Shown here: positions 44,740 to 56,500 of the stretch, piece after piece
How the letters are laid out: every line of letters starts with the position of its first letter
How positions within the stretch are numbered: position 1 is the stretch's first letter
DNA from: Nephrocerus scutellatus
Lineage: Eukaryota > Arthropoda > Insecta > Diptera > Pipunculidae
DNA: 64,000 nucleotides
Direction of reading: 5' to 3'
NCBI GenBank assembly: GCA_947095585.1
Contig: OX352761.1
Span: 93,375,833 to 93,439,832, forward strand
Program-made: the position numbers and the translations under genes
Notes under the pieces: model-generated
The model's input: only the letters and a program-made list of their open reading frames with translations
The model's database searches: none
What the model was told of the DNA's origin: nothing

Positions 44740-46690
44740 AAGTTGGTGGAGAAGGATCGGAGGATTTCTTGGATTTGATACAAGAAACAGCAAGAAATAC
44801 AATGCCCATCTTCGGCGAGTCAAATTCGCCTACGACCAAAAATTAAGGTAAAAAATACTACAATGTCCCAAAGGTAGTAAAAATTTTTGGTCTTTCGTGA
44901 AAAGAATCAAAAATACAGCCTCGTCGTCGATTCCAACGCTCATTTATAATGACATTCCAGTTGTCAGCTCTATAGACAAGGCCAATCTGGTTGTTGCGCA
45001 TTTCGCAGCTAGCTCCACGCTTCCAGATTGTGCATTGCTGACTCCTGCACCTCAGAGTATTGAACACTATATGGGACAGATATTAAATCGTACTCGTGCA
45101 GTTGCTACAGTTTTAAACGATCTCAACACTCACAAATCCGCTGGGCCAGATGGTATTTCCCCATTAGTTCTGAAGAGGTGTTCTTCCAAGCTGGCATTAC
45201 CATTGCGTAAGCTTTTCCATCTATCCTATTCTTCTGGACTCTTCCCGAGAAGTTGGAAAACAGCCTTTGTCCAGCCCATAGGAAGGAGCCGTCGTCTCCT
45301 TCTTCGTATCGACCCATAGCACTTACATCCATTCTTTCCAAGGTCATGGAAACGCTGATAAATTTTCAGCTCATGAAATATCTTGAAACCAACGAAATCC
45401 TTAGTGACCGGCAGTATGGATTTCGTGGCCAACGTTCCACTGGTGATTTGATGGTATATCTCACCGAACAATGGAACCGGTCTTTGCATCAAGTTGGAGA
45501 TAACAAAGCTGTTGCACTCGATATTTCTAAGGCATTTGACAGAGTTTGGCATCAAGCTCTTTTGTCAAGAATGCGTGCTTATGGAGTCGATGAAAAACTG
45601 CTTCATTGAATTAGAAGCTATCTTTTGGACCGCTCAATTCAAGTTGTTTTGGATGGTTTCAAGTCTAAAGTTTATTACTTAAATGCTGGCGTCCCCCAGG
45701 GCTCTGTTTTGTCCCCGACTCTCTTCCTCATTTTTATTAATGATCTCTTATCTGTGACCTCTAATCCAAATCACTCTTTCGCTGACGACAGCACTCTCAG
45801 CTTCTCATATAAGTTTGAGGAACGTCCCTCCACTTCTTATGTGGAACTCAAACAACTTCGTATGTTAAATACTGACCTAGACAGCACAATAGAATGGGGA
45901 GAAATCAATAGACTAGAATTTAACGCTTCCGAAACCCAATGCTGTCTCCTATCGTCCAAGCAATCCTAAATCCCATGCCATTATCCATGAATGGCACTTG
46001 CATCAAGGAAACTGAAACTCTCGTCGTTAATGTGCGTTACCGACAAGCTTCGTTGGAATGACCAGATATTCACCGTCGCTAAAAATGCTGCGAAATGTTA
46101 AGGTTTTCAAGCCCGGTGCAAGAAATATTTCACTCCCTTTGATCTGGCTACTATATACAAGGCTTTTATTCGCCCTAAACTTGAGTACAATTGCCATATT
46201 TGGTCTGGTGCGCCTAAGACTACTTTGCATCAGCTAAATAGAATACAAAACCGCGCGATAAAACTTATCGGTGACGAAAATAAAGCGAAATCAATAGATT
46301 CGCTTGAACACCGCAGGAACGTTTCTTGCTTGTCACTGTTTTATCGCTTCTTCTACCAGCGGTGCTCAAGAGAAATAGCCAGCTGCATGCAACCTCTCCT
46401 TTCCTTGAATTCAACCGCAATACTCGTGGCGCTCTAAATGCTCATCAGTTTAGCCTCAAGCCCATCTTCGGACGTACAGTTAAATTCAGGGATTCCCTCT
46501 TCAGCCGTACAACACGTATGTGGAATGCTCTGCCAAGCTCTGGCTTCCCACATCACTATGATCGAAAGGCATTCAAAACTCAAGCTCATAGACATCTCCT
46601 CTTCCTTAACGCCTACGCTGTGCCAAGCATATAGCCGAGCATTATAAGGGTGCGAACCCCTTGAAGCGTGCGCAAATTATATAAAAAAAA
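44740..46690 (+). mobile_element. Non-LTR retrotransposon (Jockey/CR1-like), 5'-truncated, broken RT ORF
   Basis: Plus-strand order: linker (about 44790-45120, KRIKNTASSSIPTLIYNDI), RT fingers (HKSAGPDGISPLVLKRC, then after a frameshift near 45290 SSYRPIALTSILSKVME and YGFRGQRSTGDLM), first catalytic D (ALDISKAFDRVWH, about 45540), stop TGA at 45607, AGVPQGSVLSPTLFLIFIND and FADDSTLSF (catalytic DD, about 45780), a stop at 45967, thumb (IQNRAIKLIGD), and the C-terminal TRMWNALPSSGFP ending at 46634. Endonuclease and ORF1 are missing. At least three frame changes and two stops make it inactive. The 3' end may be at about 46690 in an A-rich run. Confidence 0.8.
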
Positions 46691-47082
46691 CTGAAAACGT
46701 GTAAGAGTATATTTTTTTTATATAAACCCGCGAATATTTTGGGATCGAACGTGAAATCAGCAATCGAGCCTCGTAAGAAGCTCTAGATAAGTTGATAGAA
46801 GTCGTATATGATATGAAACATCAGCGGAACTAATTAATGAAAGCTTTGTTAGTTTAGCGATAGTGAAAAGTCAGAAAACTGAAATAATTTCATGTCAACC
46901 AATTAAATTTTCTTTCGCAGTAAATCATGCGATCATTTGAAAAACTCATTTAAGGACCTAGAACAATATGTTTGTTTGGTTTGAGCAGATACCGTAGCGT
47001 ATACCAATTAATGTTGAGTGTGATTTTTCTGTACATTTTATTTACGAAAATTTCACCTTTTTTGACATTTCTTTTGAAAGTA
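46691..47082. other. No gene recognised
   Basis: AT-rich spacer between the non-LTR element and the SINE copy. Confidence 0.3.
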
Positions 47083-47285
47083 AACCATTTGTGTTGTGCA
47101 TGTATATTTTTTGGACACAAATGGAAGGGACCTACAATTTAAGGCTGGATCCGAATGGCGAACAGAGAAGCTTTTCGTGACAAGTTATTACTCTCGGAAC
47201 GTTTGTCACCCATTCGCGAGAGGTGGGTCACCGTAAAAAATACTTTTGGTGTTATTGGGATTCGAACCACGAACATCTTGCTCAG
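47083..47285 (-). mobile_element. Truncated copy of the tRNA-derived SINE
   Basis: The body (ccatttgtgttg..., gacaagttattactctcggaacgtttgtcacccattcgcgag) and box B (ttcgaaccacgaac on this strand) match the other two copies. It stops at cttgctcag, losing box A and the tRNA 5' part, and it lacks the ATT tail side beyond aaccatttgtg. No target duplication is visible. Confidence 0.8.
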
Positions 47286-47990
47286 TAGAAATGCGCATTT
47301 CCATTGAATTGATGAACTACAAATAATAGATTGATAAAATTACAAAAATAAATAATAGATATTAAAGGGAACATAAAATACTAATAATACGTTTATTAAA
47401 AAACAAATAGTTAAAAACAAATAATAAATAATAACAATAAATTAGAATCAAGTGTAATGAGCAATTACAGTTAATGTACAATTAAGGTCTTATAGAGCGA
47501 ATTCTCTCTTTTATTGCTAAAACAATTGATGCGTCGTGGAGAGAAACGGTGGAATAATGTAGGCTTAACATCATTTTAAGGAGCTTGTTTTCAGCCACTT
47601 GCGTAAAGGTTTAACGCCTAAAAATTACCTTGCAAACAATAATTGCACGTCCGCAGGGCGAAGCTAATAATAGGAGCAAAATATATTTTTCAGCATGCGT
47701 GCATTTGTTAGTTTGTCCACTCGTATATGTCGACTTCTACATTCAAAATTTTAAAACAATTATTTAGCGCTCGGCTTGCTAAGCGTTATTTTGGGATTTT
47801 TTTTATAGCAGTGCCAACCAAGATTCATTCCAAAGTTATGGTTTCCGACAAATGTGTCAACTAAACAATTAGCTCTATCTTTATTGGTTGTTATAACATT
47901 ATTATAGGGACAAGAAGTTAGAATGATTTTTAAGTAGCTTGGCAATGTTCCAAAAATATTAAGAGTTTTTAATTTATCTTTTGAATGTAT
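47286..47990. other. No gene recognised
   Basis: AT-rich sequence with aataata runs at 47320-47460, up to the gypsy LTR edge. Confidence 0.3.
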
Positions 47991-48528
47991 TGTTACGATA
48001 TTTTGGGCTTTCGAGTTCGGTAAGGATTTTGCAAATAAAACACAACACAAGTTTATTAATTTAAAAAATTACCACTAAACGAACACTAAAAATAAATCAA
48101 GTTCAAAATATTGGTGATTACTTTCCTAAGTATACATAAACACTTATTGCAACAACACTTATACTTTACAATAATTCTCTTAGATGGTAGCTTTATCAAT
48201 TTGCAAGAACTTTTACAACTTGACTGCTTAAATTCTAATTAAGTAATAAATCCTCTGAAGCGAACGCCACCTTTTATACTCATTGGAAAGTTTCCAGAAA
48301 CTTCCAATCTTATAGACAGAAATATCAAGAAAATTGTGGCCTAATTCTCTTAATAACACTACATGTTCAATTATATTTTTTCACAAAAACCGGGCAAGCC
48401 GCACAAACCGGTTTGACTACATTTTTGACCTGTAATGTAATGTAATGATTCAAACCTACAGGCGGTTATATTTCAAGTAATCTTACAGCCTAAAAGTATG
48501 CTTAATCCTAATTAAGTTTCTATTTTTA
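47991..48528 (-). repeat. 3' LTR of the gypsy element
   Basis: Begins tgttacgatattttgggctt and is collinear with 51585-52119: gattttgcaaataaaacaca, cttattgcaacaacact, aagtttccagaaacttccaatc and aaaccggtttgactac. The outer edge TGTTACG reads CGTAACA on the element's strand, ending in CA. The inner edge is fixed only by where similarity stops. Confidence 0.85.
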
Positions 48529-48549
48529 GTATGTATATTGGGGCTTTGT

Positions 48550-48920
48550 TGAATCCGATATACGACATAATTAATCCTCTTAATGATCTTCTATGGTCCT
48601 TCCCAACTCTGCTGTAGTTTTGGAGATTTACCTTTTCTTCTTTTAGGATTGTAAAGCCAGACCAAATCTCCTTCCTGAAATCCTCCACAGTTTGAACGCA
48701 GGTCATATCTTGTTTTTATCCTGCCAGCAGCCGGACTATTATTCACTATTATGCTCCTTCTTCTTAGTTCACTAACGTAGTTCTCCTTTGTTGTTGGCTC
48801 TACTGGTGGTTTCTGATTCTCTGAACTGCATAAACCACTTGAGAGCTGCATGGTCAGTACGAAGAAGAAACACCTGACCATATAGATACTTGTGGAAGTG
48901 TTTAACGCTATCCACAACAG
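48550..48920 (-). pseudogene. Gypsy RNase H end fused to integrase C-terminal segment
   Basis: About 48917-48830 corresponds to RNase H text (in another frame, YGQVFLLRTDHAALKW). 48760-48550 reads MKTR-type text: GFQEGDLVWLYNPKRR, then SPKLQQSWEGPYKII and VYRIQQSPNI. This is the GPY/F-like end of gypsy integrases. The zinc-binding and catalytic core of integrase, about 250-300 residues that should lie between, is missing, so this copy cannot integrate. Confidence 0.75.
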
Positions 48921-49099
48921 CTAGCAATTCCCTTCGCGTCACACATTAGTTTTTCTCTGGCTTAGAAAGCGAACGGATGTAGTACGCTATTACACGTTCC
49001 TTTCGTTTTTGATTCTGCGACAACACCGCTCCTATTTCCAGTGTCCAGGATATAAAGTTCTCCAGCCTGTGGATATGCCAAAATTAGAGAACTGCACAG

Positions 49100-50283
49100 C
49101 TTTTCCTTCAGCAAGGCAAATGATTTTTGGTGCTCACTCGACCATTGGAACTTTGGTTCTTCTCAGTAAGGCGATGAAGGCTTTGTGCAACATCTGCGAA
49201 GATAGGCGCAAACGGTCTATAGTAGGAGCATAACCCCAGAAAACTTCGCAGCTCATGAAAATTCTTTGGGACCGGCCATTCGTTAACCGCTTCCAACTTC
49301 TTGAGATCCGTGCGTACTACTTGACTGGATACAATGTGGCCCAAATAATTCACTTCATTTTTGAAAAGGCTACATTTCAGCGGACTCAACTTTAATCAGG
49401 CAGCTTAAAACGGTTTCCAGAACTTGCCGAAGATTATTCACGTGCTCATTAAATGTGCGACCGAAATAAGCCAGACATGTCTTACAACTCGCAAAACATG
49501 TTCCATCAACCACTCGAATATAGCAGGAGCGTTGCATAACGCAAACGCCATTACAGAAAATTGATACAAGCCGTTTTTAGCAGTAAATACTGTCTTTTCC
49601 TTGGCGTCGTCACAAGTTGCTACCTGCCAGTATCCGCTTTTCTGATCCAATGTACTGAAGATTCTGGCTCCCGATAAGGTGTCCAACGTGTCGTCTATAT
49701 GTGGTAATGGATAACTACCCTTCTTGGTGACATCGTTCAATTTCCGATAGCACACACAAAACCTCGTTGAACCATCTTTATTTTGAACTAGTACCACAGG
49801 TGTGCTCTATGGGCTTTTGGAGTTCTCGATGATTCCATCACGTTCCATCTTCTTAACCAGTGTTTCTGCCTCTTGTTGTTTAGCAAGTGGTAATCTTCTG
49901 GGCGCCTGTAGAATTGGAGTAGCATTTACTGTATCGATTCGATTTCGCACTGTATTGGTTTTACCCATGTCATTTTCACTAGAGTTCTTCCGCATAGCAA
50001 TCTATTCTTGCTGAAATTGGTTGGCTCCACTATTCCTAATCTACTGTCCCCAAGATCACCGTTCACCTAGTCATAGATGATTTTCTCGCACATCGATGGT
50101 ATCTCTTTTTCTTCAGTAATGACTCTTAGCCCACCACTCTGGTTGTCGTTTACTTGCAGGGGTACTTCCACATTACGCCATTTTAACACGTGGTTCTTCA
50201 AATCAAGTGACATCTCGTGCTCTGTCATAAAATCCAAGCCCAATATGCATTCATCTGTAATGCTGGCAACAATAAACCGATGA
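49100..50283 (-). pseudogene. Gypsy pol: protease tail and reverse transcriptase
   Basis: About 50283-50050 reads ITDECILGLDFMTEHE, the ILG motif that closes retroviral-type proteases. 49995-49807 reads APRRLPLAKQQEAETLVKKM and DGIIENSKSP. 49797-49438 reads VLVQNKDGSTRFCVCYRKLN, PLPHIDDTLDTL and STLDQKSGYWQV (first catalytic D). 49389-49108 reads NEVNYLGHIV and LRSFLGLCSYYRPF. The YxDD catalytic box expected near 49480 is not readable, with a frameshift in that place. The activity is lost. Confidence 0.8.
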
Positions 50284-50369
50284 GAAAACCGTATTCATGA
50301 CACTACAGCAGCAACACTTCATTCATCGACTTTCCTCTGGCTGTTGTCCTCAAATGAAGTTCTAATTGT

Positions 50370-51062
50370 TCATCTTAGATAGCATTGATCAACGAATCCA
50401 CTGCTAGTCCGTCCAAGATACCAGCTGGAATTCGGCTTGTCGTGCGAGCTATCCAACTGGTTCGAAAACTCTTTAATTTTTCCTTTCAGGCCACTCACTT
50501 TTCCATTTATGTTTGTCTCGAGGGTTTTCACTTCTTCTTGAATTTCATTTATCTCACCTTTAAGCTTTAATTGAATTTCGCCCATTTTTTGACAAAGTTT
50601 ACATTCTCATAAAATCTTACACAAAGGAACGATGAAGGCTATAACGATCGGTTTCCTGCCTACACCCACCCCAAACTAACTTTACCTAACTTACACTTTT
50701 AACCAGGCACACAATTAAGACAAAAACCTCTTAGCTTTTCTTAAATAACATCCAGCTTTTTATTTTGCTGATCAAATTTTCAATTCAATTCAATTCAATT
50801 CCTGCTTCAGCTCTTGGCTTTGTTTCTTCGACTGTTGAATTTGCTGTTCAAACTTAACGGTCAGTTTGTAATTTAACTGCTGATTTTGCTCATCTAATTC
50901 TTTCTCCAGACCTTGACTTTGCTGTTCCAACTTCTCGTTTAATTTGGAACTCAATTCTAGATTCATCTGTTTACTCTCCTGACTCTGTTGCTGCGATTGT
51001 TCATTTTGTCGGTCCAGCTTGCTGTTCATTTGCTCATTTTGCTGTTTCATTTGAGAATTCAA
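50370..51062 (-). pseudogene. Gypsy gag-like coiled-coil region
   Basis: 51062-50790 is a glutamine/lysine/glutamate-rich, strongly coiled-coil-like run (NEQMNSKLDRQNEQSQQQSQ and similar heptads). 50585-50370 continues with KLKGEINEIQEEVKTLETNI. The position before protease and RT marks it as gag. I saw no zinc knuckle. Confidence 0.55.
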
Positions 51063-51566
51063 ATCTTTTCTTAATTCATGATTCTATTGGTGCGATTGTT
51101 CACTTTGATGGTCAATTTTGCTGTTCACTATGCTTGTCATATTTACTGTTAAGCTTTTGTATTAGGGGATTAAACACTGCTTCCATGTTTGGCACACCAC
51201 CCTTGTCTTCCGAAGAAGCCGTTTTTCGCTCCACCAACTCCGTCTCGATTAAGAAAGCTTATCCTGGTGTTTTTCTGCTTTAAAAACTTGTTGCAATCGG
51301 CGAAATAACTCTTGCTTATTTCCAGCGGTGCTTAGACCTCGCCATCCAAGCTCTTCTTTAAGATCCTGGGAACAAGAGGATTTAATATTCATTTATTATG
51401 TTCTGTTTTATTATTTACTGTTTATCGATTTCTAAAAATTTCACTTAATTTATTTACTGTCTCAAGGCTTGGAAAATTAACAATTATTTTATTTATTGTC
51501 CAGCAATTTGCAAAATTTTAATGTCTCAAGATTTGCAACATCTTACTGTCTCAAAATTTGCAAAAT

Positions 51567-51584
51567 CCTACCTCTGACACCAAT
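51567..51584 (-). promoter_or_regulatory. Primer-binding site (tRNA-Leu-like)
   Basis: On the minus strand, two bases after the 5' LTR ends in AACA, comes TGGTGTCAGAGGTAGGAT. It is complementary to a tRNA 3' end of the form ...TCTGACACCA, which fits tRNA-Leu as I remember it. It fixes the strand of the element. Confidence 0.65.
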
Positions 51585-52119
51585 TGTTACGAAATTTAGG
51601 CTTTCGAGTTCGTAAAGGATTTTGCAAATAAAACACAAGTGTATTAATTTAAAAATAACAACTTTATTAAACAAACAGTAAAAATACTTCAAGTTCACAA
51701 TATTGGTTTCCTAAGTACACATAAACACTTATTGCAACAACACTTGTACTTTACAATAATTCTCTTAGATGGTAGCTTTATCACTTTGCAAGAAATTTTA
51801 CAACTTGACTGGTTAAATTCCATTTAACTAATATATCCTCTGCAACGAACGCCACCTTTTATACTCATTGAAAAGTTTCCAGAAACTTCCAATCTTATAG
51901 ACAGAAATATCCAGAAAATTGTGGCCTAATTCTCTTAATAACACTACATGTTCAATTATGTTCTTTCACAAAAACCGGGCAAGCCGCACAAACCGGTTTG
52001 ACTACATTTTTGACCAGTACATAATGATCAAACTTACAGGCGGTTACATTTCAAGTAATCTTACAGCATAAAAGTATGCAACGTAAAAGTGCTTAATTCT
52101 AATTCAGTGTCTATTTTTA
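51585..52119 (-). repeat. 5' LTR of the gypsy element
   Basis: Collinear with the 3' LTR. It contains actcattgaaaagtttcc and the polyadenylation-like aataaaacacaag string. The outer edge is near ctattttta (52111-52119), where similarity to the other LTR ends. Confidence 0.85.
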
Positions 52120-52949
52120 TTTCCAATTCGCCTTTCTGTAGTCAAAAATTTGTATTTGTATCAGAGGAGAGGAGCGTCTAAAATGTTGCAAATTATGGGA
52201 AGATCATTTGACTAAGCTTGTTTAAAGCTGGGTAATTTGGGTAGGAATATTTGACAATAGAAAATAAATAATAGATGGAAAACTTCTGGTAGCATTCGGC
52301 GGTATAGGTAGTAGATATTGGTCAGTATAGGATAGAGAAAGGATACCCTGCACTAATGTTCGATTAAATCTTTCCGAATTCGCTCTCAGGCAGCGATGAC
52401 GACCACCAACAATGAACTTGTCTTTTAATTTAATTTTAATTTAGTTTTTGAATCGTATGTTTAAAGTAATTTTTCCTCTCCAAAATTGGTGCTCCTCCAG
52501 CAAAATATACCGAAAATATTTCTACCTAATATTTCTACCGCCATTAAGGAAAATATACCAATATTTTTAATTACTCGGGTATTTAAAAAAGGTATTAGGT
52601 ATTTTTTAACCACAATGGCAACACCGCCACCTCTTCGTACACGACTAATAACACGATACCAATTATAATTTGAGTGAGCTAACCTCACTAAACAGTCTAA
52701 AAAACGTCTATCTTACAGGACAATCCATCTCATTAATACACGAAAAATAAAAAAACTCTATAGATTTTTTACGAATACTGTTCTCATTCCTTCACATAAG
52801 CTTGCCAGAGGGACTAATTATTACTTAAGATTATTGTTCAAGTACTTAACAGCTTATTGTGCAACAACATTGCATTTTTCAAAACTATTGGTACATTGTT
52901 CTAGTTTCGAAACCATTTTCAGTGTGAGCAATGTCAATTCGTCTTAAGA
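52120..52949 (-). pseudogene. Non-LTR endonuclease fragment in otherwise empty sequence
   Basis: 52688-52461 on the minus strand reads MRLAHSNYNWYRVISRVRRG, then GGVAIVVKKYLIPFL. The N-Y-x-x-x-R-x-x-R-x-x-x-R-x-G-G-G-V-A-I pattern is that of the AP-endonuclease domain of Jockey/CR1-type elements. No RT adjoins. The remaining parts (52120-52450, 52700-52949) show nothing. Confidence 0.5.
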
Positions 52950-53838
52950 GAAAAAAAAACAACCCATAAAAATTAAAATTTTTCGTCTAAATTCTCTAAT
53001 CGCAGAAATTGATATGGGTGCCCCTCGATCCTGGGCCATTTTTTTTTTATTGTAGGAGAAAATCATCGAAACAGACATTTGACATCAGATGTTAAAATTG
53101 AAAATGCTCAGATCATTTTATTCTGAGCACTTAGAGCACGCTCATACTCTGAGCAAATAAGAAACACGAACATTTATCTTGAGAACTCTTTGACTGCTCT
53201 GAACTAATTTATGAAAACGCGAAATGACAGAATATTGCGAAAACTTGTTGTTCTATCTGTAAGTTGATATCGACAACAAAAAACGACATCAATAAAAATA
53301 AAATTCAGTAAAAAAAATGTAAGTTGAATTAAGCATAAAACATTTATGTCTCGTTTTATTTGCTGGGTTCATTTGTGCGTGAGCTAAGATATCTCTCTCT
53401 TTCTCTACCACCAAAACCATGCAGCGCAGCCGACTGCGCAGCACACACCGCACACAGTCCATAAAGGGCGACGAATATCTGATGCCAGTATAGATATTTA
53501 AAAAATGTATAAGGGCCTTGCGGCCGAACCCGGGATCCGATCACTACCAAATTTTTGAAAAAGTATTGTTTTTTGGGTATACCCATGTGTGTAAAATTTG
53601 AAGAAAATCGGGTAAATTTTTTAAAATTTTTGTTTGGGAGCCCCCCGACCCCGCAGCCCGAGGGGCCTCAAAATTTAATAGAAAGTGTTGTCTCCGGAAA
53701 TACACATCTGTGCCAATTTCAATAAAATCGGGCTGTAGGAAGTGGGTTAAAAATTGATCGAAAGAATCCATCACAAATCCACAAATCCACAAACCCACAA
53801 ACACACGGGCAAGTGAAGTTAATATAGAGAATTTAAAA
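52950..53838 (+). repeat. Family P, full-length-looking copy (plus orientation)
   Basis: From aacaacccataaaaattaaaa to gttaatatagagaattta, with aaattctctaatcgcag, the gctcagatcattttattc block, a TC tract at 53391-53405, gcgcagcacacaccgcac, then two tandem units. About 890 bp. The 5' aaattctcta and 3' tagagaattt form a short subterminal inverted repeat. Confidence 0.8.
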
Positions 53839-54049
53839 ATTGTTCTCTGTTAGTGTTGAGAACGTAAGCAATTGGAGTGGACCACGCAGTTTGCATCTGT
53901 GTTGTACTTGATGATATTACAGATTTTAACAGCCCAAAAGCAGCGTCTTACCCAACAGAACTTTTTCTTCATTCTTTCCTTTACTCCGCGGGGGATCATA
54001 GGGTTTCTACAAATGCCCGCCAACGAACTCGATTTATTGTCTAAACTTT

Positions 54050-56500
54050 AAAGAGACATCACTCTGTCTCCTGGGATCTTGCTTCCTCTTCTATTGTCCT
54101 TTTCCATGTCTTGCTGGGATGGTCAACTCGGCGGCTTCCTTGTGGATTCCAATCGAGCGCTAGTTTCATAATATCGTCCGCTGGCTTTCTCAAAGTGTGG
54201 CCAGCTCCATTTTCGTCGTCTGATAGTGATCGCGATTGCTTCCTGCTGCGTTACTCTCAACAAATCTAAATTGGTGATAATGTCCGGCCTTCTTATTCTC
54301 AGTATCCGACTTAAGCACTTGTTGACGAAGACTTGGAGGCGTGTCGCTGTGACTCTGTGACTTTCCACGTTTCGCAGTCATACAAGAGTACTGAGAGAAC
54401 GTTAGATCCGAAGATCGTTAGCTTCAGATTCCGGGCGATTTGCGAGGAGTTCCAGATATTATTTTGCATACTATACGAGTGGCGCGCCTTGTTTACACGA
54501 GAGCACACATCCGAGTCAGCACCACCATTTTTTGACATCCAGCTGCCCAAATAACAAAACTTATCGACTTCCTCTATCTGTTTGTCTGTCAATCGAGAGA
54601 TCACATGTTCCACTAGCGTAAACGCTAAGTAGTTTTGTTTTTGAGTCGTTAATTTTTAAACCCACTTTGTTAGCGTGGAATTCTAGTGAGTTTAATTTTC
54701 GCTTCATGTCACCTAGCGATTGTGATAGGAGACAGATATCATCGACATAGCCCAGGTCTTCTAAGCGGTGAAAAACATTCCATGGCAAACCCGATGGAGT
54801 ACGGGTTACTATATTCATCACCTAGTCGATGACAATTGTGAAAAGCAATGGTGAGAGGGTGCAACCTTGCTTGACTCCCGAGTAGATGTTGAAAGGTGAG
54901 CCAAGATGGCCGTTATGAATGACGCGGCATGTTGAGTTGCGGTACAGCTCCTTAATGATGTTAATGAGTTTTTCCGGAACACCATAACTAGACAGAGTCG
55001 AAATCCTTCTTAGTTATTTCTCAAAATAGGCTCTAACGCATTCTGTAAGCATCTAGCTATTATAGAGGAGAATACTTTGTTTGTGGTGTTTAGCAGGGTA
55101 ATTCCTCTCCAGTTTTCGCAATTGCTCAAATCACCTTTCTTGGGGAGTTTGACTATTAAGCCTTCTTTTAACGACGATGGAATGGTTTCAGATTCCCAGA
55201 TACCTTGATATATCGCATGCAATGTTCGCGTAGTAAACTCGACGTCGGCTTGAAGGATTTCTGCGTAGATGTTATCATTGCTTGCTGCAGGTGAAGCAGC
55301 AGTGAATGAATTGTTGTCCTTATCTCATCCAATGAAGGAGTAGCGATGCTGATGTTAAGTAGCCTATTAGGGTGCATTTGTGGGTTGATGGATTTGCCTG
55401 GCGAGTACAATTCAAAACATTCTTAAAATGTTCTGTCCAGCGGGTTAATTGTTGTTCCTCCATAAGGATCAATGAGCCGTGTTTCTTGTTGGCGAGCTTA
55501 CGAGCGAGTTGGTAGGCTGTGCTGTATTGTCTACTAGAATTGGCTTGCTGTGCCTGTGTTGCGATGTCCCTTAGCCACGCTCGTTTGTCGTTCCTAGCTA
55601 AACGGCCAACTTGCCGGTCCAGATCCTTAGACTTCCTCGCTAACGCGCTTCGCTCGGCACCCGAGGCCGCCTTTAACTCTGCTTTGATGGATTGGCGTTC
55701 ACGAATGGTGTTCCATGTGCTGATATCAATTCTTTTCTAGTTTTGTCGAGTTAACCTAAAATGGTTGGCATTTACTGTTTTCTCTAATTTAGACTCTAGG
55801 GCTTGGGACTGTATCTCAGAGAGTGACTGCTGTATGCGGGATACATATTGCAATTTCACATCTGGGTATTTCAGTGCTGCTACAGCTGGCTTGCTCGTTG
55901 TATGACTCCGTGTGGTTGAGCGGACCGCGAGCTTCAATCGCACACTGCCAACCACAAGGTGGTGGTCTCTGTAGACGTCGGCTGCTCTTCGGGCTCTAAC
56001 GTCCAGCAACGATGCTCGCCACTTGCGGCTTTTAGCGTTGCGATCAATCTGGTGGTTGTACATGATCATGAGAGGTCCAGGTGGCTTTGTGGATGTTTTT
56101 GTGAAACATTCTTTCCTTTCTCCGTTTTCATTCCTAGAACCAAGGCCGTTGTTTCCCATGACATGTTCCCAATCACTGTTGTCTCTGCCTACCTTTGCGC
56201 TAAGGTCACCCATCAAAATAACGATGCCACTCTTCCGTAGTTGATCTAATGAATTATTTAGACGCAAGTAAAACGTGTTTTTTTTTCTCTTAAGAAGTGG
56301 CTTGTCCTGTTGGAGCATAAACTTGAACAAACACGACCTGTCGAACAGCAGATTTAAATTTTGCAATAATAATTCTATCGGACATTGCTTGCCAGTCTTG
56401 TAACGATCATCTTGCGTCTTTCGTGAGTAGAAATCCCTCTCCATTCGCATGGTGTTTCAGTTGAGTGGTGATTGGCCAACCGCAACCTAGGTCGACATGA
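54050..56500 (-). mobile_element. RTE-like non-LTR retrotransposon, broken
   Basis: Minus-strand order: endonuclease (56450-55737, 237 codons open; VILMGDLSAKVGRDNSDWEH, GLGSRNENGER, HLVVGSVRLKL), linker (55410-55168), RT (55222-55010: EGLIVKLPKKGDLSNCENWRG; 54821-54561: LGYVDDICLLSQ with catalytic DD, LKINDSKTKLL; 54613-54311: FCYLGSWMSKNG, LLYDCETWKV), and the tail (54368-54123: FVNKCLSRILRIR, RRRKWSWPHF). The G-D-x-N/S-A-K-V-G endonuclease and G/D-Y-x-DD-x-C-LL pattern fit RTE-type elements. About six frame changes or stops make it inactive. Confidence 0.8.

Larger units (their letters stand above)
47991..52119 (-). mobile_element. Ty3/gypsy LTR retrotransposon with both LTRs, internally deleted
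   Basis: LTRs at 47991-48528 and 51585-52119 flank a 3.1-kb interior read on the minus strand. In order: coiled-coil gag-like text (51062-50370), protease tail, RT, RNase H remnant and the integrase C-terminal segment. The LTRs are alike but differ by many substitutions and small indels, so the insertion is not recent. A primer-binding site lies just inside the right LTR. No clear target duplication or polypurine tract was found. Frames are broken throughout. Confidence 0.85.

Noticed and set aside
47083..47285. Target-site duplication of the third SINE copy
   Set aside because: The copy is truncated at both ends and no matching flanks could be found.
55959..56244. Open plus-strand frames of 93 and 73 codons
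   Set aside because: Both are antisense shadows of the RTE-like endonuclease on the minus strand.
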